NCBI GenBank assembly: GCA_947632625.1
Contig: CANRPZ010000002.1
Location: 1 to 38,503 of the forward strand
Reading direction: 5' to 3'
Origin: an uncultured Bacilli bacterium
GTDB taxonomy: Bacteria; Bacillota_I; Bacilli_A; RF39; UBA660
Length of the DNA: 38,503 bases
This document shows, piece after piece, positions 32,125 through 38,503 of the stretch (position 1 is its first letter; each line of letters begins with the position of its first letter). Both the position numbers and the translations under genes were made by a program. The notes beneath the pieces are model-generated. The model was not told the origin of the DNA, did not search any database, and worked only from the letters and a program-made list of their open reading frames with translations.

Positions 32125-32673
32125 ATGGTTAAAATTATAATTATAGGAGTAATACTTTTTCTTTTGATCGTTATATTGCTTATTTATAATCGCTTGGTTC
32201 AATTAAATAATAAAGTAAAAGAAGCTTTTTCGACAATGGATGTTTATTTGAAAAAAAGATGGGATTTGATTCCAAATATTATTGAAACAGTAAAAGGATA
32301 TGCAAAGCACGAAAAAGAAACTTTAAATGAAGTTGTAAATTTGCGTAACACTACTTATGAGGTAATGAATGCTGATGAAAAAATTAAAACAAATGAACAA
32401 CTATCAAAAAATATTCAAAAAATTATGGCTTTAGCGGAAAACTATCCGGATTTAAAGGCAGATGCTAGCTTTAAAGACTTAAGTAATCAATTAATTAAAG
32501 TTGAAGATGAAATTGCAAATTCAAGAAAATATTACAATGGTACAGTTAGACTTTATAATAATAAAGTTGAAATGTTCCCAAGTAATATTATTGCAAAGGT
32601 ATTTGGTTATAAATCAAAAAATATGTTTTTGGCAAGTGAAGAAGAAAGAAAAAATATTAATGTTCAATTGTAA
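32125..32673 (+). CDS. lemA: LemA family protein
   Basis: Widespread membrane-anchored protein of unclear function. One N-terminal transmembrane helix (IIIIGVILFLLIVILLIYN, about 4-22) is followed by the LemA helical bundle: VQLNNKVKEAFSTMDVYLKK, RWDLIPNIIETVKGYAKHEK and a C-terminal segment with VRLYNNKVEMFPSNIIAKVF. Length 182 is typical. It is directly followed by a DUF2207 protein, a pairing known in many bacteria and suggestive of a shared membrane process. GAAGGAG ribosome binding site upstream. Confidence 0.93.
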   Translation: MVKIIIIGVILFLLIVILLIYNRLVQLNNKVKEAFSTMDVYLKKRWDLIPNIIETVKGYAKHEKETLNEVVNLRNTTYEVMNADEKIKTNEQLSKNIQKIMALAENYPDLKADASFKDLSNQLIKVEDEIANSRKYYNGTVRLYNNKVEMFPSNIIAKVFGYKSKNMFLASEEERKNINVQL

Positions 32674-32684
32674 TGGAGGTAAGA

Positions 32685-34649
32685 ATGAAAAGAGTTATTA
32701 AGGGGTTTATCGTTTTTGTTGTTTCTTTATTATTAGTAAGTCCTGTTAATACTCGGGCATTTTCTTCAATAACAGATACAACTTTTTCTACACCTAGTAA
32801 ACAATATCAATATCGTTCTTACGATTACGTAATTGATAACTATGATATTAATATTTTGGTAAATGAAAACAATACTTTGGATATTACAGAAACTATCACC
32901 GCTTATTTTAATGTAGCTAAACATGGAATTTTTAGAACCATACCTTTAAAGAATACTGTTACTAGATTGGATGGTACTACAACGAAGAATAGAGTGCAAA
33001 TAACTAATTTAAGTGTAGATAATGAATATAAAGTATCAAAAGAACAAGGGAATTATAAAATTCAAATAGGTTCAGAAAATAGTACTGTAATTAAAGAGCA
33101 AACTTACAAAATAAAATATACATATAATTTAGGCAAAGATCCTCTTAAGGATAAAGATGAGTTTTATTATAATTTAATTGGTGATGAATGGGATACGGTG
33201 ATTGGAAATATTACTTTTACAATTACTATGCCAAAAAAATTTGATGCAAGTAAGTTAGGCTTTTCTTCTGGTAAAATGGGCTCAACTGATAATGAGGCCA
33301 TAAAATATAATGTTACAGGAAATAAAATAATAGGAACATATGATGGAATTCTTAATGCTGGAGAAGCTCTTACCATAAGATGCGAATTAGAAGAAGGCTA
33401 TTTTGTTAATGCATCTCTTTCTGTTCATGTAACGGATTATATTTATTTTTTGTTTCCTATTCTATTTTTAGGAGTTGCTTTTTTTCTTTGGTATAGATTT
33501 GGTCGTGATGATCAAGTAGTAGAAACTATAGAATTTTATCCACCTCAAGGATTAAATAGTTTGGAGGTTGGTTTTTATTATAAAGGAAAAGCAGACAATC
33601 AGGACGTTATTTCTCTTTTAATTTATTTAGCAAATAAGGGGTATATAAAAATTACTGAAATGGAAGAAACATCTTCTTTAACTAAAGCAAAAAAATTTAA
33701 AATAACTAAATTAAAAGATTATGACGGAGATAATATTAATGAAAAGGCATTTTTAGAAGGTTTATTTTCTTTAAATGATACTTTAACAAAAGAGGTTACA
33801 TCTGAAGATTTATATGACAATTTCTATATTACTATAAAAAAGATATTATCGAATATAAATAGTAAAGAAAATAAAAATAAAATATTTGAAAAAGGAACTT
33901 TTAGTAAATCTTTCGTAATAATTTTAATGATAATTGCAACTTACTTTTTAATAACTATTCCTCCAATACTTGCCTATAGTGACCCATATTTTTTAATTTT
34001 TGCATTAACATTTCCAGGAATTGGTTTTACTTTAATGTTTTTCCTTCTATTTAGTTCTAAAAAAACTATTTATGTAAATGGAAAAGAAACAAATTCATTT
34101 TTAATCACTAAATTATTTGGTCTTGCTTGGGGCTGTTTATATGGTGGACTACCTTGGGCTTTTATCGTTTTACCTTCTTTACTTTATGATCCATTATATC
34201 TTGTTGGCTATTTCGTTGGTATTGGTTGTATTGTAGGAATGGTTGTGTGTATTATTTATTTACCTAAAAGGACTATATATGGAAATGAAATATTAGGAAA
34301 ATTAAGAGGTTTTAAAAATTTTTTAGAAACAGCAGAAAAGGAAAAACTGGAAGCTATGGTTATGAAAGATCCAACTTATTTTTATAATATTTTACCTTAT
34401 ACTTATGTTTTGGGAGTATCGGATAAGTGGATTAAAAAGTTTGAAACAATTTTTTTACAAGCTCCAAATTGGTATGAATCATCCAATGATTTTAACATAA
34501 TGGCATTTAAAACGTTTATGAGTTCTGCGATGATATCAGCTCAAAGTGTATCTGCCTCTAGTTATTCAGAAGGTTCCTCTAGTAGCGGCTCTTCTGGTGG
34601 TGGCTTTTCTGGAGGAGGATCCGGAGGAGGCGGAGGGGGTTCTTGGTAG
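32685..34649 (+). CDS. DUF2207-family membrane protein with glycine-rich tail
   Basis: Residues 1-27 form a signal peptide. A large extracytoplasmic beta-rich DUF2207 domain follows (YDINILVNENNTLDITETIT, about residues 49-68). Transmembrane segments occur near 250-270, two near 410-460 and another pair near 480-525. The C-terminus is a Ser/Gly stretch ending GGGSGGGGGGSW, typical for this family. The frame opens at an ATG overlapping the lemA stop, but that codon lies within the GGAGG ribosome binding region. The ATG at 32685 has proper spacing and starts the signal peptide. Forms an operon with lemA and the following lipoprotein gene. Function unknown. Confidence 0.88.
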   Translation: MKRVIKGFIVFVVSLLLVSPVNTRAFSSITDTTFSTPSKQYQYRSYDYVIDNYDINILVNENNTLDITETITAYFNVAKHGIFRTIPLKNTVTRLDGTTTKNRVQITNLSVDNEYKVSKEQGNYKIQIGSENSTVIKEQTYKIKYTYNLGKDPLKDKDEFYYNLIGDEWDTVIGNITFTITMPKKFDASKLGFSSGKMGSTDNEAIKYNVTGNKIIGTYDGILNAGEALTIRCELEEGYFVNASLSVHVTDYIYFLFPILFLGVAFFLWYRFGRDDQVVETIEFYPPQGLNSLEVGFYYKGKADNQDVISLLIYLANKGYIKITEMEETSSLTKAKKFKITKLKDYDGDNINEKAFLEGLFSLNDTLTKEVTSEDLYDNFYITIKKILSNINSKENKNKIFEKGTFSKSFVIILMIIATYFLITIPPILAYSDPYFLIFALTFPGIGFTLMFFLLFSSKKTIYVNGKETNSFLITKLFGLAWGCLYGGLPWAFIVLPSLLYDPLYLVGYFVGIGCIVGMVVCIIYLPKRTIYGNEILGKLRGFKNFLETAEKEKLEAMVMKDPTYFYNILPYTYVLGVSDKWIKKFETIFLQAPNWYESSNDFNIMAFKTFMSSAMISAQSVSASSYSEGSSSSGSSGGGFSGGGSGGGGGGSW

Positions 34650-34686
34650 TAATAAAGAATTATAGTAATATAAGGGAGGTGAAATT

Positions 34687-35133
34687 TTGAAAAAAGGATT
34701 TAAATTTTTAATAGTTATTGGAATAATGTTATTAACGTTAACGGGATGCACAAAAAGTAAAGCTTATACATTTAAAGTTGATACTGGAGATAAAATAAAG
34801 GTCGAACTTAATATAACCGATGGATATGATTTATCTTCTAGTTTACCATTTACGATTTCAAAAGAGGGAAATGAATTAAGTCAGGGAACATTTATAACAA
34901 TAGACTCCTATGACGAATATGTTAGTGCGGCGAAAACATCTTCTTTAGCAAAAGTTATTGAAGAAAAGTCAAACAATAATATAGAATATATTTTCTATTC
35001 TTATAATAGTTCTGAATATAATTATATTATTAAGGTTAAAGATTCTAAAACAGGTATTTTACTTGGGAATCCCCATACCCAAGAAGAAGCAGAAAAATGT
35101 TTTAAATTATTAACATTTAGTTTAGAAAAATAG
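34687..35133 (+). CDS. Small lipoprotein of unknown function
   Basis: A TTG start follows GGGAGGTG. The first 20 residues are a lipoprotein signal with lipobox LTGC (Cys21). The mature 127 residues form a soluble, beta-rich, Tyr/Ser-rich domain with no motif I recognise; YIFYSYNSSEYNYIIKVKDS is characteristic but unassigned. It lies 37 bp after the DUF2207 gene and is the last gene before a terminator, so a role in the same envelope process is inferred. Confidence 0.8.
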   Translation: MKKGFKFLIVIGIMLLTLTGCTKSKAYTFKVDTGDKIKVELNITDGYDLSSSLPFTISKEGNELSQGTFITIDSYDEYVSAAKTSSLAKVIEEKSNNNIEYIFYSYNSSEYNYIIKVKDSKTGILLGNPHTQEEAEKCFKLLTFSLEK

Positions 35134-35140
35134 TAAAAGA

Positions 35141-35177
35141 TGATATTTAAGTTTAAATCTAAATATCGCTTTTTTTA
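35141..35177 (+). terminator. Intrinsic terminator after the lipoprotein gene
   Basis: GATATTTA (35142-35149) and TAAATATC (35160-35167) form an 8-bp stem with a 10-nt loop followed by GCTTTTTTT. Confidence 0.7.
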
Positions 35178-35285
35178 TGTCTAATATTCTTTAGGTAAAA
35201 TACTATTATTTCATTAAATTATAGTAATTTTTTCTTAAGTATATTATAATTTTATTATACTTGATTAGATTAATAGAGGTGTTAT

Positions 35286-36191
35286 ATGAAAGTATTGAGC
35301 CTTACTGAACCATATGCTACGTTAATAAAAGAAAATAAAAAAATTATTGAAACGAGAAGCTGGAAGACAAATTATAGGGGAGAGTTATATATTCATGCCA
35401 GTTCTACTAAAATATCAAAAGAGTGGCAAAAAAATAAAGAATTGATGGAATTAATAAAAAATATGCCATTAAATTATGGAAATATTATTTGTAAATGCAA
35501 TTTAGTTGATTGCGTTTATATGACAAAGGAATATGTAACCAATATGCAAGATAATAATTATCAAGAATATATTTGTGGAGAGTATAAAGAAGGACGATAT
35601 GCTTGGATTTTAGATAATATATTACCATTAACAATACCTATAAAAGCTAAAGGACAACTAAATATTTGGAATTATTATACTGAATTTGAAATTATGGATT
35701 TAATGAATAATATTGAATATGGTTGGGTGGATAAAAATAATAATAAAAATACTTTTAGTTACGAATTATTTTCAAACAATTATATATTACAATCTCCAAA
35801 AGAGGTAATAACCAATAAAATTGGCGTGTGTTGGGATCAAGTAGAACTTGAAAGGTATTATTTTAAAGGAAATGACTGGAATATAAAAACTTATTTTATA
35901 GTACATTACGATAGTGATAAATGCCCAACGCATACTTTTTTAACTTATGAAAAAGCGGGTAAATTCTACTGGTTTGAACATTCATGGAAAACATTTAAAG
36001 GAATCCACGAATATAATTCGGAAAGAGAATTGTTACTGGATGTAAAAAATAAATTTATTAAACATGAATTAAATAATCAATATAAGAAAGAAAATTTAAA
36101 ATTATATGAATATAAAAAACCAAAGTACCATATTTCCGTACAAGAATTTTACAGCCACTGCGAAAATGGGCTACCTATTAAAAACATTTGA
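35286..36191 (+). CDS. ASCH domain fused to a transglutaminase-like domain
   Basis: Residues 1 to about 132 are an ASCH domain, a PUA-like fold thought to bind RNA or modified nucleosides: MKVLSLTEPYATLI, then NKKIIETR (17-24, the GxKxxExR motif with Gly replaced by Asn), GELYIHAS and RYAWIL. From about 133 a papain/transglutaminase-like domain follows, with candidate Cys182 (GVCWDQ), His216 (PTHTFL) and an acidic or His residue in FEHSW (231-232). The pairing of the two domains in one 301-residue protein is unusual. A TATAAT lies at 35245-35250, without a good -35, and AGAGGTG precedes the ATG. The gene lies between the core genome and mobile-element genes. Function not known. Confidence 0.75.
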   Translation: MKVLSLTEPYATLIKENKKIIETRSWKTNYRGELYIHASSTKISKEWQKNKELMELIKNMPLNYGNIICKCNLVDCVYMTKEYVTNMQDNNYQEYICGEYKEGRYAWILDNILPLTIPIKAKGQLNIWNYYTEFEIMDLMNNIEYGWVDKNNNKNTFSYELFSNNYILQSPKEVITNKIGVCWDQVELERYYFKGNDWNIKTYFIVHYDSDKCPTHTFLTYEKAGKFYWFEHSWKTFKGIHEYNSERELLLDVKNKFIKHELNNQYKKENLKLYEYKKPKYHISVQEFYSHCENGLPIKNI

Positions 36192-36242
36192 AAATTAGCA
36201 GATACCGAAAAAATTTTTAAATAGAGCGATTGTGAGAGATAT

Positions 36243-36359
36243 TTACAACTTTTTTATTAAACGTTGCTGATTTTGTTTTAATATTTCTTCATATTTTTTA
36301 TCTGAATATGGCTTTAACTTATATATATTTGCATTGTCTCCATTATTTACTTTTGACAA
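36243..36359 (-). CDS. Putative 38-residue small protein, minus strand
   Basis: A TTG codon nine bases after a perfect AGGAGG opens a 38-codon frame reading MSKVNNGDNANIYKLKPYSD and then a Lys/Gln-rich helical tail ending QRLIKKL. The composition (polar, helical, basic end) is protein-like, and two promoters point into it. It could be a small accessory protein of the neighbouring mobile element or a truncated start of a larger gene. I do not recognise the family. Confidence 0.5.
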   Translation of the reverse strand: MSKVNNGDNANIYKLKPYSDKKYEEILKQNQQRLIKKL

Positions 36360-36412
36360 AATAATTAACCTCCTAGGAATTTTGACAAGAGTATCAAAAT
36401 TAACTTATATGT

Positions 36413-36439
36413 ATAAAAAATACCAATCGTTCGATTGGC
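36413..36439 (-). promoter_or_regulatory. Terminator-like hairpin in the small-ORF leader
   Basis: On the minus strand CCAATCG, AA, CGATTGG forms a perfect 7-bp hairpin followed by TA and six T. It lies within the roughly 150-nt leader between promoters and the small ORF. A 26-codon frame (36365-36445, ATG start but no ribosome binding site) crosses the hairpin and stops just before the AGGAGG. This resembles a leader-peptide attenuator. Confidence 0.45.
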
Positions 36440-36515
36440 TTTCATTTTATATAAATGCTCGAAAAGTTCGAACAGATTTTGTCAATGGAGCGATAACTTT
36501 ACTTATATTCGAAAA

Positions 36516-36580
36516 ATTATACTCCCAAAGATTGACTAAATCAACTAAATTAATTATAGCATTTATTTAAATTTTATCAA
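36516..36580 (-). promoter_or_regulatory. Tandem minus-strand promoters
   Basis: First: TTGATA (36575-36580), 16 bp, TGCTATAAT extended -10 (hexamer 36553-36558). Second: TTGATT (36539-36544), 17 bp, TATAAT (36516-36521). Both point toward the 38-codon ORF. Confidence 0.65.
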
Positions 36581-36664
36581 CAGTGTTATAGAAAAATATA
36601 TCTATATATAGTATAATTAGAATAGTTTATAATTTCTATATATTAAAAATAAAGGAGTAATGTA

Positions 36665-37831
36665 ATGAGACGATTATTGAGAATTGGATTTGATATATTT
36701 ATAACATCATTTACTCCGATAATTACTTGGTTTTTTATTGGAATAATTATTAATAAAGATTTAACAAATGTTTTTACTTTAACTTATCCTATGCAATGTC
36801 TTATGGGAATAATTATTTCAATATTTGGTGTAGGATCTAATGTAAGTTCAATTAAAGACAAGAATGAAAATGGTGCAAACAATGGTATTTTTTATGGCAC
36901 TATAATAAGTATATTTTTATTTGGGTTACTTGCTTTTAATTGTGAATATTATATAAATTTTATGAATATGAATAAAGATATTTATTTAATATTTTGCATA
37001 TATTCAATTCTACAAATACTATTACAAACTATACTTCATTTAATTTTAACAAAATTATACTATTTGGAATTAAATGAAAAGGCAAATAAGATTTCTTTCG
37101 CGTTCAACATTACAAACTTTTTAATTTTAATTAGCACAGCACTTATTACGAAAAATCAAATATTAATTTCAATTATTACTTTATCCATATTAGCAATATT
37201 TGATATTGTATTATTTATAAAAAATGTAAGAAAAATAGATTTTAAGCTTAATTTAAAGAATTGTTTTAAGTATGATTCAGTGTCTTGCTCTATAAGTATT
37301 ATGTTTTTTATAATATACTTGTTTGGGTTTAGTAATTCATTTTCTTTCGGAGAAAAATATATAAATGCTATAACATTTGCCACTTTGATAACTGATATTC
37401 AATGGGATATATCAGGTGCTATTAAAACTGTTGCAAAAATAGATATTGTCAAGAAAAAATTTGATTATGATTATCATTTTAAAAATGCAATAAAATTTAC
37501 ATCTTTATTAATTATTTCTATAATATTAATGGGAATTTTATTGTATCCAATATATAATCCTAATATATTTATAGTTTGTATATTTGTCTTACTCCATATC
37601 GTTGATTTCATTATGACACCATTTAAAAATATTAAAATGTGTTATTTAGAAATTGAACATTCATCGTTTAAGACTACTATTAATACAATAATTGCATATA
37701 TTATAAGAATTACAGTTTCTTTATTATCAACTCCATTCTGTACCATAATAGGTCAAATTTGTTCTTCAACATATGAACTTATATATGCTAAAATTAATTA
37801 TAGTAAACATAAAAGACAATCTAGTTTATAA
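36665..37831 (+). CDS. Multi-pass membrane protein, flippase/MATE-like
   Basis: The 388-residue product is almost entirely hydrophobic, with around 11-12 predicted helices. The opening FDIFITSFTPIITWFFIGII and the general pattern resemble MATE or polysaccharide flippase (MOP superfamily) proteins, but I see no decisive motif. Use of ATA and AGA codons and extreme AT content suggest foreign origin. AAAGGAG ribosome binding site and ATG at 36665. It converges with the relaxase gene and overlaps it by six bases. Substrate unknown; alternatives include a peptide or antibiotic exporter or an O-antigen-type flippase. Confidence 0.6.
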   Translation: MRRLLRIGFDIFITSFTPIITWFFIGIIINKDLTNVFTLTYPMQCLMGIIISIFGVGSNVSSIKDKNENGANNGIFYGTIISIFLFGLLAFNCEYYINFMNMNKDIYLIFCIYSILQILLQTILHLILTKLYYLELNEKANKISFAFNITNFLILISTALITKNQILISIITLSILAIFDIVLFIKNVRKIDFKLNLKNCFKYDSVSCSISIMFFIIYLFGFSNSFSFGEKYINAITFATLITDIQWDISGAIKTVAKIDIVKKKFDYDYHFKNAIKFTSLLIISIILMGILLYPIYNPNIFIVCIFVLLHIVDFIMTPFKNIKMCYLEIEHSSFKTTINTIIAYIIRITVSLLSTPFCTIIGQICSSTYELIYAKINYSKHKRQSSL

Positions 37832-37850
37832 ATTTCTAGTATTGTCTTTT
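37811..37850. terminator. Bidirectional terminator shared by convergent genes
   Basis: AAAAGACAATCTAG (37811-37824) pairs with CTAG-T-ATTGTCTTTT (37836-37850) with one bulged T and an 11-nt loop. T-runs follow on both strands. The loop contains both stop codons (37826-37828 minus, 37829-37831 plus), and the stem encodes the last residues of both proteins. Confidence 0.82.
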
Positions 37851-38503
37851 TCTTTGTTTAAATCTCTATCAAAATTATTAATCTTTTCTTGTATGGATTC
37901 GGATTGTTTTCTAATATTTTTACAATAGTTATTATATTTACGAAGTTCTTTTATTTTAGGTTGAATATCATTTATTTCAGCAAGGATTTCAGATTGTTTT
38001 TCGGTAGTTTTTGCTCTATGGTATCTTTTCCAAAGATTTTCTCTTTTACCCATAAGGTTTCTATATTCTTCATAATTATTTTTAGAAAAGATTTCTAAAT
38101 CTTCTATTGTTTCAATTTTATTATTAGCCATAAATCTAACTTGTTCAGAAAATTCATCTAACTTTTTTATTTCTTTCCTTATAGAGTAAGGAAGATATTG
38201 TTTTGGATGATTCTTTGGAAATACTCCTAGTAAATAACAATAATATAAATATAAGCCATAAATACCTTTATGAACCTTGTTAGTTTTAGAATACTCTTCA
38301 AATATAGATTTATGTGACATAGGTTTAAATACAATTTGTCTTGATAAATATAGTCGTTCATTTATTCTCTCTTTTGAATATTCATTACCAAATACTTTTT
38401 CAATTCGTACTTTATCGCAATTATCTCTATAAATAGTGATGACATTATTACGAAAATAAGTTTTATATCCTAATAATCTCATTCTATCCATTACTTGTCT
38501 AAG
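37826..38503 (-). CDS. Relaxase (MobA-type mobilization protein), C-terminal part
   Basis: The frame is open to the right edge, so the N-terminal nuclease domain lies beyond the window. The visible 225 residues match the C-terminal region of relaxases found on clostridial-type mobilizable elements: MRLLGYKTYFRNNVITIYRD, then KVRIEKVFGNEYSKERINER, and GIYGLYLYYCYLLGVFPKN, followed by a long charged coiled coil (about 110-215). The catalytic motifs (Tyr and His-rich) are not visible, so it is called by homology of the tail. It indicates an integrated mobilizable element or similar. Ends convergent to the flippase gene. Confidence 0.78.
   Translation of the reverse strand, partial: LRQVMDRMRLLGYKTYFRNNVITIYRDNCDKVRIEKVFGNEYSKERINERLYLSRQIVFKPMSHKSIFEEYSKTNKVHKGIYGLYLYYCYLLGVFPKNHPKQYLPYSIRKEIKKLDEFSEQVRFMANNKIETIEDLEIFSKNNYEEYRNLMGKRENLWKRYHRAKTTEKQSEILAEINDIQPKIKELRKYNNYCKNIRKQSESIQEKINNFDRDLNKEKDNTRNL

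Larger units (their letters stand above)
36192..36664. other. 473-bp accessory intergenic region with minus-strand leader
   Basis: The stretch holds a 38-codon minus-strand ORF, its leader with a hairpin and tandem promoters (listed separately), a direct repeat TTTTGACAA at 36351-36359 and 36380-36388, and TATAAT at 36612-36617 and 36628-36633 that could be -10 elements for the plus-strand flippase gene. The plus-strand frame at 36334-36570 is considered spurious. Nothing else is recognised. Confidence 0.6.

Noticed and set aside
36365..36445. 26-codon minus-strand frame as an independent gene
   Set aside because: No ribosome binding site and too short to assess; mentioned only as part of a possible attenuator leader.
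36334..36570. 78-codon plus-strand frame between the ASCH gene and the flippase gene
   Set aside because: No convincing ribosome binding site, TTG start, and it lies antisense to a better-supported leader and small ORF; its sequence resembles no known protein.
1..38503. CRISPR arrays, tRNA or rRNA genes and insertion sequences
   Set aside because: I looked for regularly spaced repeats, tRNA-like cloverleafs, rRNA motifs and transposase-like proteins, and saw none.

Overview
This is an AT-rich chromosomal segment centred on a replication origin. The gene order is that of a Bacillus-type Firmicute (class Bacilli or a close relative such as an RF39- or Erysipelotrichia-like gut lineage; the exact taxon is inference). 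Tryptophan is encoded by TGG, and TGA serves as a stop (gyrA, yabB, spoVT, the ASCH gene), so this is the standard bacterial code and not the mycoplasma code. TTG starts are common: dnaA, holB, spoVT and a lipoprotein gene all depend on them.

Layout. Positions 1-4183, minus strand, hold the classic left arm of the origin: rpmH-rnpA-yidC-jag, then mnmE and the 5' part of mnmG. Positions 4184-4548 and 5920-6057 are the two halves of a bipartite oriC with consensus DnaA boxes flanking dnaA. Positions 4549-13385, plus strand, hold dnaA, dnaN, a ComK-family competence regulator, recF, gyrB and gyrA. Two parS-like sites follow gyrA, and the first lies inside its terminator. Next come the SRP RNA gene, tadA, dnaX, ebfC, recR, bofA, holB, ricT, yabB, pth, mfd, spoVT, a methionine-type T-box with metS, an unrecognised gene, tatD, a small 3D-domain protein, ksgA, an OatA-like acyltransferase, yabG, veg and spoVG. 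This is the B. subtilis order with many genes removed (yaaA, remB, tmk, yabA, rnmV and others are not here). Positions 32125-35133 hold a lemA, DUF2207 and lipoprotein operon. From 35286 the window becomes accessory: an ASCH-transglutaminase fusion, a 473-bp region with a 38-codon minus-strand ORF behind tandem promoters and a terminator-like hairpin, a multi-pass flippase-like membrane protein, and the C-terminal part of a MobA-type relaxase. These suggest the edge of an integrated mobilizable element.

How the genes work together. The block covers replication initiation (DnaA, DnaN, DnaX, HolB, gyrase), chromosome segregation (parS), repair (RecF, RecR, Mfd), tRNA modification and translation (MnmE, MnmG, TadA, YabB, Pth, MetS, KsgA, L34, RNase P protein) and membrane protein insertion (SRP RNA, YidC, Jag). 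Threaded through it are developmental genes (comK, bofA, ricT, spoVT, yabG, veg, spoVG), so the organism probably sporulates or descends recently from a spore-former.

Most notable observations: a ComK homologue at the dnaN-recF junction that lacks the C-terminal degradation signal; parS built into the gyrA terminator; a recurrent habit of placing intrinsic terminators over stop codons; an ASCH-transglutaminase fusion; a tandem active and degenerate SGNH pair in the acyltransferase; and a ribosomal protein L34 with a four-residue deletion.
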